Shown one piece after another: positions 33,367 through 40,569 of a stretch of DNA of 64,000 bases. The stretch is from Streptomyces sp. NBC_00554 (GTDB taxonomy: Bacteria; Actinomycetota; Actinomycetes; Streptomycetales; Streptomycetaceae): contig NZ_CP107799.1 of assembly GCF_041431135.1 (NCBI RefSeq), positions 8,882,501 through 8,946,500 on the forward strand, given 5' to 3'. Position 1 is the first letter of the stretch. Each line of letters begins with the position of its first letter. The notes under the pieces were generated by a model that saw only the letters and a program-made list of their open reading frames with translations, was not told the origin of the DNA and ran no database searches. A program made the translations under genes and the position numbers.

Positions 33367-34023
33367 ATGGCAGATGAGTCCGAAGCGCCTCCCACGGTGG
33401 GGAAGGTCGTGGGGGAGAACCTCAAGGCTCTCCGACAGGAGAGGCGCGTCACCCAGGGGGCCTTGGCCTCCGAACTCGCTCGGTCCGGTCTCAACTGGAA
33501 ACGCACGCAAATCTCTGACCTGGAGAGCGAGCGGCGCGAGACCGTAGACATCGGAGCCCTTGTCGTGCTCGGAAACGCCCTTGGGGTGAAGCTGCGAGAC
33601 TTCTTCGCCGGAGACGGCGATGTGATGCTCACCCCGCGCTCTGAATATCCGCAGTCTTGGGCGAAGGCCACCCGCGCCGAGCTCCGGGCGTGGCTATCTG
33701 CCGAGGACTCCGAGCTGATCGTGATGGGCAGCGAGAGCGTTCGGGCAGCGCTTGAGCACTTCCGGTGGCAGGGGCGAAGCATCCCTGTTGAGGCGGACGT
33801 TGCCTTTGCTGACCGCTACGGCGTCGAGGTCCTTGATGTGGTGAAGGCTTCTGAGCAGATGTGGAACGCCAGCCTCACGGAGGAGCGCGACCGACGCGTT
33901 GCTGCCCTTGGTGATCTTCCCGTTGGCGAGCGACAGGCCAAGCAGGGCCACATCACGCGCCAGTTGACGGCTGCTCTGGTGAAGTTGATGCGCGCGGACG
34001 GCATCGTCAACGACGAGGTGTGA
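33367..34023 (+). CDS. XRE family helix-turn-helix regulator
   Basis: 218 residues from ATG 33367 (MADESEAPPTVGKVV); upstream ATGs exist, but this start places the domain normally. The helix-turn-helix spans about 12-75, with LRQERRVTQGALASELARSG and VLGNALGVKLRDFFAG. The rest is helical, with no peptidase motif, so it is not a LexA/CI-type cleavable repressor. It stands between the integrase (18 bp downstream) and the divergent xis, the position of a master repressor deciding between integration and excision/replication. No strong Shine-Dalgarno sequence is visible. Confidence 0.85.
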   Translation: MADESEAPPTVGKVVGENLKALRQERRVTQGALASELARSGLNWKRTQISDLESERRETVDIGALVVLGNALGVKLRDFFAGDGDVMLTPRSEYPQSWAKATRAELRAWLSAEDSELIVMGSESVRAALEHFRWQGRSIPVEADVAFADRYGVEVLDVVKASEQMWNASLTEERDRRVAALGDLPVGERQAKQGHITRQLTAALVKLMRADGIVNDEV

Positions 34024-34041
34024 CCGGTCGCGGGGGGAGTC

Positions 34042-35229
34042 ATGGCAGAAATCAAGAAGATCACGCTTCAGAGCGGCAAGATTCGCTACCGCGCCGTGGT
34101 CGACGCCGGCCACGACGAGAACGGCAAGCGGGTCCAGATCACCATCACGCGTGACACCAAGACCGAGGTCAAAGCCGAGCGCAGCCGGATCCAGCACCAA
34201 CGCTCATCCGGAAGCCTCATCCTCCCCAACAAAATCACCGTGGGGGAGTGGCTTGACCAGTGGCTGGAGTACAAGAAGCGGGACGTCGAAGAGACGACGA
34301 TCCGCACCTACCGGCTCGCCCTGGTCCACGTCCGCGACCGCATCGGGCACGTCCGGCTCCAAGAGCTCACCGAGGACCAGGTGCAGGACTGCATCGACGA
34401 CATCGTGACCAAGGGGCGACGCAGGGGCGGCGAGGCAGGCACGCGGCTCGCCGTGTCGACCGCCGAGGGCGTCCTTACCCGGCTCCGGGAAGCGCTGAAG
34501 CGCGCGGCCGTACGCAAGTTGATCCCGGAGAGCCCCGCGCAGTTCGTGCGCGTCAGCCTCGCAGACAAGAAGACCGACAAGCGGGAGCGGCCCAAGGTCA
34601 AGCCGTGGACCGCGGTTGAGGTAAAGCTGTTCATCGCGGGCATCGAGCGCGACCGCCTGTACGCCCCGCTGCTGCTCAGCCTGATGGGGCTCCGGCCGGC
34701 TGAGGTCGTGGGCATCCGCTGGACGGACGTCGACCTGAAACTGGCCACGCTGGAGACCGCCAACACCCGCACGATGATCGGCAACGCGAAGGTGCTGGAG
34801 AAGGACACCAAGACCGAGGCGGGGGAACGCGTCCTCCCGCTGCCCGGTCCGGTGCTGGAGGCCTTGAAGAAGTTCCGCTCCGTCCAGGCCCGCGAGCGCC
34901 TGGCCGTGGGGGAGGGCTATACCGACTCCGGGTACGTCGTCGTCGACCAGCTCGGGGTGGCGCGCAACACGCGGCACCTGCGCGAGCACGCCTACCGGCT
35001 CATGAGTGAGCTGGATATGCGGCGGGTGCGGCTGTACGACGCGCGGCACTCCTGTCTGTCGTACCTCGCGGTGAACGGCGTCCCTGATGTCGTCCTCGCC
35101 GCGTGGGCCGGGCATACGAACGCGAGCTTCACCAAGCGGAAGTACGTCACGGTCGACGTCGAGGACATGAGGGCCGCGGCGACCACTTGGGACAGCTTCC
35201 ACGGGGGTGATCGAAAAGCCCCTGTGTGA
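34042..35229 (+). CDS. Tyrosine recombinase/integrase
   Basis: 395 residues from ATG 34042. An N-terminal AP2-like arm-binding region (about 1-55), a SAM-like core-binding domain (about 65-165) and a catalytic domain (about 190-380) are present. Catalytic residues: R218 in GLRPAEV, K257, R335 and H336 in LYDARHS, H358 in AGHTN and the nucleophile Y368 in KRKYVTVD. The usual HxxR is YxxR here, a tolerated variant. The gene ends about 40 bp from the candidate right attachment core, as expected. It integrates and, with Xis, excises the element. Confidence 0.95.
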   Translation: MAEIKKITLQSGKIRYRAVVDAGHDENGKRVQITITRDTKTEVKAERSRIQHQRSSGSLILPNKITVGEWLDQWLEYKKRDVEETTIRTYRLALVHVRDRIGHVRLQELTEDQVQDCIDDIVTKGRRRGGEAGTRLAVSTAEGVLTRLREALKRAAVRKLIPESPAQFVRVSLADKKTDKRERPKVKPWTAVEVKLFIAGIERDRLYAPLLLSLMGLRPAEVVGIRWTDVDLKLATLETANTRTMIGNAKVLEKDTKTEAGERVLPLPGPVLEALKKFRSVQARERLAVGEGYTDSGYVVVDQLGVARNTRHLREHAYRLMSELDMRRVRLYDARHSCLSYLAVNGVPDVVLAAWAGHTNASFTKRKYVTVDVEDMRAAATTWDSFHGGDRKAPV

Positions 35230-35269
35230 GAAATTGTGAGAAATGATCTCTCAGGAGGTCATGCAAATA

Positions 35270-35278
35270 GCCTCTGAC
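35270..35278 (+). repeat. Candidate right attachment core (attR)
   Basis: GCCTCTGAC, a direct copy of 19765-19773, lies 40 bp after the integrase stop. Inside it are GTGTGAGAAATTGTGAGAAA-type repeats (35224-35243) and imperfect repeats TGCAAATA and TGCAGATA flank it. An alternative pair is GTGTACGGA at 19737 and 35307. Confidence 0.4.
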
Positions 35279-35365
35279 CTGCAGATATCTGATACGACGT
35301 AGAACAGTGTACGGATTCTACTGGCGATTCCTGCAGGCCAGCGCCGCGGGGTTCTTCGTCGGAAC

Positions 35366-35716
35366 CTACGAGGCCGGGGCGGAGCCGTCCGCGATCTCGG
35401 CCAGGATGTCGGCGTGGCACAGCTCGGGGGCGCACCAGCAGGCCAGGGTCTTGCCTCGTAGTGCGGGCACCTGGGCGAGCAGGTCGGGGCGTTCGAGCAG
35501 GTACGCCCGGTACTTGTCCATGATCTCGGCGCGGGTGCCGTCGCGCTTCTTGGTGGGGGTGTCGTAGGCGAACGGGTTGTACAGCGGGTGCTGGGGGAGG
35601 TCCCAGTGGCCCATGGTCCAGCGGCGGCCGACGTAGACGAGGTCCGCGGGGGCGTTCTCGAGCCGAGGGCCGAAGTCGTGGATACGGCCCTTGAGATTGA
35701 TGACGGTGGCGGTCAC
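35366..35716 (-). CDS. DUF4326 domain protein
   Basis: 116 residues from GTG 35716. The DUF4326 features are visible: VYVGRRWTMGHWDLPQHPLYNPF, then EIMDKYRAYLLERPDL and the Cys-rich block GKTLACWCAPELCHADIL, which may bind a metal. The family is small, uncharacterised and frequent in phages and plasmids as well as chromosomes. It lies immediately outside the proposed right end, so it could be either a chromosomal neighbour of purB or part of the element if the border is further right. Function unknown. Confidence 0.82.
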   Translation of the reverse strand: MTATVINLKGRIHDFGPRLENAPADLVYVGRRWTMGHWDLPQHPLYNPFAYDTPTKKRDGTRAEIMDKYRAYLLERPDLLAQVPALRGKTLACWCAPELCHADILAEIADGSAPAS

Positions 35717-35781
35717 GCACGGCTCCGTTCGGCCAGTTGGGATCCCGAGAGGTGCCCCCGATGATCCGGCGCCGCGGCGGC

Positions 35782-36564
35782 CTACGCCAGCGGACCCTTG
35801 TACGGCCGCAGCTCGGGCCGTTTCGCCGGGAGTCCGTCGCCCGACGAGCGTCCCGTCAGCCGGCGTCCGATCCAGGGCAGCAGGTGCTGCCTGGCGAAGC
35901 GGGCGTCGGTGGTGCGGCGGGAGATCCAGCCGGGCGAGGCCGTGGGCGGCATCGGGGTCTGCCAGTCCGTGTCCTCGGGGTCGTACCCGAGCGTCTGCCA
36001 CACCGCCTCGGCGACGCGGCGGTGCCCCTCACCCGTCAGGTGCAGCCGGTCGAAGTCCCACATGCGGGGGTCGCCGAGCGAGGGCGCTCCGTACAGGTCG
36101 ACCACGAGCGCGCCGTGCCGCTTCGCGAGGTCGTCGATGTGGGTGAAGAGCTCCTCCACGCGGGGCCGGAACCGCTCGAAAACCGGACCGTTGCGGCCCG
36201 GGCTGCGCATCAGGACGAGTTGCTCGCAAGCGGGGGCCAGACGCTCGACGGCCTCCTCCAGGAGCCCGCGGACGCGCCCCATGTCGACCTTGGGACGCAG
36301 CGTGTCGTTGAGCCCGCCGACCAGCGTGATCACGTCGGGCGCCATCGCGGCCGCCACGTCCACCTGCTCATCGACGATCTGGCCGATCAGCTTCCCGCGC
36401 ACCGCGAGGTTGGCGTACCGGAACCCGGGCGTCCGTGCGGCCATCCGGGCCGCGAGGAGGTCGGCCCAGCCCCGGTAGGAGCCGTCGGGCAACAGGTCCG
36501 ACATGCCCTCGGTGAAGGAGTCGCCGATCGCGACAAGACTGGTGTAAGTGGCATTCGTCTGCAT
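35782..36564 (-). CDS. SGNH/GDSL hydrolase
   Basis: 260 residues from ATG 36564. All four SGNH blocks are present: GDSFTEG (nucleophile Ser, about residue 16), the Gly block near NLAVRGKLIGQ, GGLND (Asn), and DRLHLTGEGH (catalytic Asp/His). There is no signal peptide, so this is a cytoplasmic esterase or lipase-like enzyme; the substrate is unknown. An AT-rich stretch (AAAAAGATGTTAACC) upstream of the start is a plausible promoter. Length and sequence are typical of the Streptomyces family. Confidence 0.93.
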   Translation of the reverse strand: MQTNATYTSLVAIGDSFTEGMSDLLPDGSYRGWADLLAARMAARTPGFRYANLAVRGKLIGQIVDEQVDVAAAMAPDVITLVGGLNDTLRPKVDMGRVRGLLEEAVERLAPACEQLVLMRSPGRNGPVFERFRPRVEELFTHIDDLAKRHGALVVDLYGAPSLGDPRMWDFDRLHLTGEGHRRVAEAVWQTLGYDPEDTDWQTPMPPTASPGWISRRTTDARFARQHLLPWIGRRLTGRSSGDGLPAKRPELRPYKGPLA

Positions 36565-36658
36565 GGCGAAAAAGATGTTAACCCGCCCACGTACCCATCG
36601 GTAGCTTGGGCTGTCGGATCAGGCGAGTGTCCCGGTCCCTGTCACCGCGGACTCACCC

Positions 36659-37672
36659 TCACACCGGCTGCCCGAACAGTTCCCGAAGCACGTCCTCCAT
36701 CGTCACCAGACCGGCGAGCCGGCCGTCGCTGCCCAGTACGGCCGCCAGGTGGGTGCGACTGCGCCGCATCGCCGTGAGCACGTCGTCCAGCGGGGTGCTC
36801 TCGCGGACGCGTGCGATGGGCCGCATGTCCCGCACCTGGAACGGAAGGTCGCGCGGAGTCACGTCCAGCGCGTCCTTGACGTGCAGATAGCCGACGATGC
36901 GGCGCCCCTCGTCCACGACGGGGAAGCGTGAGAAGCCGGTTTCGGCGGACAGCTGCTCCAGCCGCTCGGGAGTGACGCCCACGCGCGCGTAGACCACGCT
37001 TTCCAGCGGGAGGACGACATCGCGGACGGGCCGGCGGCCCAGCTCCAGGGCGTCGTGCAGCCGCTCCTGGGCGCGGGCGTCGATGAGTCCCGCGGCACTG
37101 GAGTCCTTGACGAGGCGGGCCAGTTCGTCGTCCGTGAAGGTCGCAGCGACCTCGTTCTTCACATCGACCCTGAGGAGCTTGAGCAGCGCGTTCGCGAAGG
37201 CGTTGATCGTGAAGATCACCGGGCGCAGTGCCCGGGAGAGGCCCACAAGGGGCGGGCCGAGCAGCAGCGCGGTGCGCACCGGCTCCGCGAGCGCGATGTT
37301 CTTCGGCACCATCTCGCCGAGCAGCATGTGCAGATACGTCGCCAGCGCGAGCGCGATCACGAACGAGACCGCGTGGCCCGCGCTCTCCGGCACCCCCACC
37401 GCGTGGAACACCGGCTCCAGAAGGTGCGCGATCGCGGGCTCGGCCACGATGCCGAGGACGAGTGTGCACAGGGTGATGCCCAGCTGCGCTGCCGCAAGGA
37501 GCGCGGACACATGTTCCAACCCCCACAGCACGCTGCGCGCCCGCCGGTCGCCCTCCTCGGCGTGCGGTTCGATCTGGCTGCGGCGCACCGAGATCAGCGC
37601 GAACTCGGCGCCCACGAAGAAGGCGTTCACGACGAGCGTCGCGAGGCCGATCAGCAGTTGTACGACGGTCAT
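36659..37672 (-). CDS. CNNM/HlyC-like transporter with CBS domains, short form
   Basis: 337 residues from ATG 37672, which overlaps the preceding gene by 4 bp (ATGA). The DUF21/CNNM membrane domain (about 1-190, four hydrophobic segments, including LGEMVPKNIALAEP) is followed by a CBS pair (about 205-330). It lacks the CorC_HlyC C-terminal domain carried by its partner, so the two genes probably form a heteromeric complex. The family is linked to Mg2+/Co2+ efflux or homeostasis. Confidence 0.92.
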   Translation of the reverse strand: MTVVQLLIGLATLVVNAFFVGAEFALISVRRSQIEPHAEEGDRRARSVLWGLEHVSALLAAAQLGITLCTLVLGIVAEPAIAHLLEPVFHAVGVPESAGHAVSFVIALALATYLHMLLGEMVPKNIALAEPVRTALLLGPPLVGLSRALRPVIFTINAFANALLKLLRVDVKNEVAATFTDDELARLVKDSSAAGLIDARAQERLHDALELGRRPVRDVVLPLESVVYARVGVTPERLEQLSAETGFSRFPVVDEGRRIVGYLHVKDALDVTPRDLPFQVRDMRPIARVRESTPLDDVLTAMRRSRTHLAAVLGSDGRLAGLVTMEDVLRELFGQPV

Positions 37673-38997
37673 CGTTCCCCCTCCTTCTCCTCGGTGCGCG
37701 GCGCGTGCAGCAGTACGCGCGCGGCGCGCCGTCCCGAGGCGTCCGCCACGTCCAGCCGCCAGCCGACGACCTCGACGCTGTCCCCGGGGGCCGGAATGCG
37801 GCCCAGTTCGGTCGCGACGAGGCCCGCGAGGGTCTCGTACGGTCCGTCGGGCACCCTGAGCCCGACCCGTGCCAGCTGGTCGGTGCGGACGGACCCCTCG
37901 GCCGAGTACAGCGCGCGGCCGTCGTCGTCCGTGCCGGCCGGAGCCAGGTCGGAGGTCTCGTGCGGGTCGTGCTCGTCGCGTACCTCGCCGACGACCTCCT
38001 CGACGATGTCCTCCAGCGTGGCGACCCCGGCGGTGCCGCCGTACTCGTCGATGACCACGGCCATCGTGCGCTTGCCGGCCAGCCGGTCGAGCAGCCGGTC
38101 CACGGTCAGCGACTCCGGTACGAACAGCGGTTCACGCATGATCTGGGAGACGGGGGTGCGGGCCCGGTGTTCCGCGGCCACGGCCAGTACGTCCTTGATG
38201 TGCACGACGGCGACCACCGAGTCGAGATTGCCGCGGTAGACGGGGAACCGGGACAGGCCGGTCGCCCGGGTCGCGTTCGCCACGTCCTCGCAGGTCGCCT
38301 GCAGGTCAAGGGCCATGACCTGGACGCGCGGGGTCATCACGTTCTCCGCGGTCAGGTCGGCGAGGTTGAGCGTGCGCACGAACAGCTCGGCGGTGTCCGC
38401 CTCCAGGGCACCCTCCTTGGCGGAGTGCCGGGCGAGGGCCACCAGCTCCTGGGGTCCGCGCGCGGAGGCCAGCTCCTCGGCGGGTTCGAGGCCGAAGCGT
38501 CGTACGACACGGTTCGCCATGTTGTTGAGATGCGTGATGAACGGACCGAACGCGGCGCTGAACCAGCGCTGCGGAGTCGCCACCCGTTTGGCCACCGCCA
38601 GCGGCGAGGAGATCGCCCAGTTCTTGGGCACCAGCTCGCCGACGACCATCAGGAAGACCGTCGACAGGCCGGTGCCGATGACCAGCGCGACCGAGTGGGA
38701 CGCGGAAGCGGAGACGCCGGCCGACTCGAGCGGGCCCGCGATCAGCTTGGCGATGGACGCCTCGGAGAGCATGCCGACCACCAGGTTGGTGACGGTGATG
38801 CCGAGCTGGGCGCCGGACAGCTGGAAGGTCAGATTCCGTACGGCCTTCAGGGCGCCGGCGGCGCCGACCTCGCCGCGTTCGACGGCCCGCTCCAGCTCGC
38901 TGCGCTCGACCGTGGTCAGCGAGAACTCCGCCGCGACGAACGCGCCACAGGCCAGGGAGAGCAGAATCGCCACCAGGAGGAGGAGCACTTCGGTCAT
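37669..38997 (-). CDS. CNNM/HlyC-like transporter with CBS and CorC domains, long form
   Basis: 442 residues from ATG 38997. DUF21 membrane domain (about 1-200, LVPKNWAISSPLAVAKRVATP), CBS pair (about 215-335, with YGGTAGVATLEDIVEEVVGE) and a CorC_HlyC domain (about 350-430). Domain order and length are standard. It is followed by the short-form paralogue with a 4-bp overlap, so the pair is coexpressed and translated together. A role in divalent-metal efflux is known for the family; the specific metal is not shown here. Confidence 0.93.
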   Translation of the reverse strand: MTEVLLLLVAILLSLACGAFVAAEFSLTTVERSELERAVERGEVGAAGALKAVRNLTFQLSGAQLGITVTNLVVGMLSEASIAKLIAGPLESAGVSASASHSVALVIGTGLSTVFLMVVGELVPKNWAISSPLAVAKRVATPQRWFSAAFGPFITHLNNMANRVVRRFGLEPAEELASARGPQELVALARHSAKEGALEADTAELFVRTLNLADLTAENVMTPRVQVMALDLQATCEDVANATRATGLSRFPVYRGNLDSVVAVVHIKDVLAVAAEHRARTPVSQIMREPLFVPESLTVDRLLDRLAGKRTMAVVIDEYGGTAGVATLEDIVEEVVGEVRDEHDPHETSDLAPAGTDDDGRALYSAEGSVRTDQLARVGLRVPDGPYETLAGLVATELGRIPAPGDSVEVVGWRLDVADASGRRAARVLLHAPRTEEKEGER

Positions 38998-39167
38998 CGG
39001 GTCACCTCCGTCCCATGATCGGCCAGGGCCGGGGGGATCGCGCGATGTCGGCCGACGCGGTGAGGACCACGGCGTCGGCGTCGGGGAGGCTCGCCCATGG
39101 GCGGACGCTCACGCACCTTTCGGAGGGCCAGCTGATCAGGCCATGGTAAAGGGTCGGTAAAGCGAGC

Positions 39168-39593
39168 TCAGCCGCCGAGAGGCTTCACCCAACGGCGCCA
39201 GTGTTCCTCGGGTGCGTACCCCGCCGCCCGCCACGCATGTTGAGCGGTCTCGTTCCGCTGGAGCACCATTGCGTCCCCGCGGCGCCCCCCGAGCCGTACG
39301 AACCTCTCCTCGGCGGCCGCCAGCAAGGCCGAGCCGATCCCCAGCCGCCGCCGCTCGGGATGCACCGCGAGCCGGTACAGATGGCACCGCCAGCCGTCGA
39401 AGCCGGCGATCACCGTGCCGACCACTTCGCCGTCGCGCTCGGCCAGGATCAGCGCCTCGGGGTCGCGGGCGACCAGCCGCTCCACGCCGTCGCGGTCGTC
39501 GCTGATGCTCGTCCCCTCGGCGGCCACCTTCCAGAAGGCCAGCACGGTGTCGAGGTCGTCGGCCGTCGCGGCCCGTATCCGCAGTTCAGTCAT
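39168..39593 (-). CDS. GNAT family N-acetyltransferase
   Basis: 141 residues from ATG 39593. The GNAT core is complete: LRIRAATADDLDTVLAFW, the central strand VVGTVIAGFDGW, and the acetyl-CoA loop HPERRRLGIGSALL (about 78-92), then a C-terminal YAPEEHWRRWVKPL. It is a stand-alone acetyltransferase of the RimI/GNAT type; the substrate is unknown. It lies alone between the CNNM pair and the F420 enzyme, with short gaps on both sides. Confidence 0.92.
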   Translation of the reverse strand: MTELRIRAATADDLDTVLAFWKVAAEGTSISDDRDGVERLVARDPEALILAERDGEVVGTVIAGFDGWRCHLYRLAVHPERRRLGIGSALLAAAEERFVRLGGRRGDAMVLQRNETAQHAWRAAGYAPEEHWRRWVKPLGG

Positions 39594-39655
39594 GCCGCGA
39601 TCTCATCACGCACAGCTGTGGCACCTCGCGGAATTCCATTATCCGGACGGCGCTT

Positions 39656-40531
39656 TCACTCCCCGCGCAGCGCCTCGATCACCTCTCCGAACGCCTCCAT
39701 GTACGGCTCCAGGACGGTCATGTACGAGAAGCCGTACCGCTCGCGCTGTGCCCGCACCTGCGCGGTGATCTGCTCCACCGTGCCGACCAGCACGATGGGA
39801 AGGGCCAGGACCTGTTCCAGCGTCAGACGGGGCACGCGGGAGTGCAGTGCCCGCACCGCGGCCTCGCGGTCGTCGGTGACGGCGACGATCTGGATGAGCA
39901 CATTCAGCTCGGCGGGTTCCTTCCGGTCCACCGCCAGGCGCTGGTACGCCGCCACCCGCTCGTCCAGCTCCTCCGCCGTTAGCGGGTCCAGCTTTCCCGT
40001 CGTACTGTCGGGCACCAACCGCACCCCCGAGAAGGCCGCGATGTCGGCGTGCCCGGCGGTGAGCCGCAGCATCCGGTCGCCGTTGCCTCCGATCAGCAGC
40101 GGAACCCGGGAGCCGGGGAGGCCGGCCGAGTCGAGCAGCCGCTCCAACTCCTCGACCGTGCGCTCGAGATGGTCCACCCGCTCACGCGGGGAGCCGAAGG
40201 GAAGGCCCGCGGTGTCGTGCTCCGCCTGTATGTAGCCGGTGCCGAGGCCGAGTTCGAGGCGGCCGCCCGTCAGCGCGTCCGTGGTGGCCACCTCGCGGGC
40301 CAGCAGCGTGGGATTCCAGAAGCCCGCGTTGAGCACGAACGTGCCGAGGCGGAGCCGTTCGGTCGCCTCGGCCGCGGCCACCAGGGCCGGGAACGGCGCG
40401 GGCATGCCGAGGTGGTCGGGGACCAGGATCACGTCGTAGCCGAGCCGTTCGGCCCTGCGGCACTTTTCGCGCCACTCGTCGGCGGGTGCGGGGCTCATCA
40501 TGCTGACGCCGAAACGGAAGGGACGCGGCAT
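39656..40531 (-). CDS. LLM-class F420-dependent oxidoreductase
   Basis: 291 residues from ATG 40531. A luciferase-like TIM barrel with FRFGVSMMSPAPADEWREK, VPDHLGMPAPFPALVAAAEAT, TFVLNAGFWNPTLLAREVAT, LELGLGTGYIQAEHD and a Gly-rich VPLLIGGNGDRMLRL, the usual pattern of actinobacterial F420-dependent enzymes (TIGR03621-like). Deazaflavin F420 is the expected cofactor. No neighbouring gene identifies the substrate. It is downstream of the FtsX/MacB-type exporter genes by 38 bp and may be read with them. Confidence 0.9.
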   Translation of the reverse strand: MPRPFRFGVSMMSPAPADEWREKCRRAERLGYDVILVPDHLGMPAPFPALVAAAEATERLRLGTFVLNAGFWNPTLLAREVATTDALTGGRLELGLGTGYIQAEHDTAGLPFGSPRERVDHLERTVEELERLLDSAGLPGSRVPLLIGGNGDRMLRLTAGHADIAAFSGVRLVPDSTTGKLDPLTAEELDERVAAYQRLAVDRKEPAELNVLIQIVAVTDDREAAVRALHSRVPRLTLEQVLALPIVLVGTVEQITAQVRAQRERYGFSYMTVLEPYMEAFGEVIEALRGE

Positions 40532-40569
40532 GAACTCTCCTCAGCCATGGGTGACTTGACGGGAGTAGA

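Larger units (their letters stand above)
19765..35278. mobile_element. Integrated element (AICE- or satellite-like), about 15.5 kb
   Basis: The segment between purB and the DUF4326 gene carries an integrase at its right end, an excisionase, a primase-helicase, an XRE regulator and many small overlapping accessory genes unrelated to the flanking housekeeping genes. A 9-bp direct repeat (GCCTCTGAC) marks candidate ends at 19765 and 35270. TGTGAG-type short repeats lie just inside both ends, resembling integrase arm sites. No conjugation ATPase, relaxase, terminase or capsid gene was found. Exact borders are provisional; an alternative repeat, GTGTACGGA, lies at 19737 and 35307. Confidence 0.8.

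Noticed and set aside
19765..35278. Possible tRNA gene as integration target
   Set aside because: I found no cloverleaf or T-loop sequence near either end.
35259..35720. 153-residue frame across the DUF4326 gene
   Set aside because: An Arg/Pro-rich shadow frame; the DUF4326 frame has the recognised domain and codon bias.
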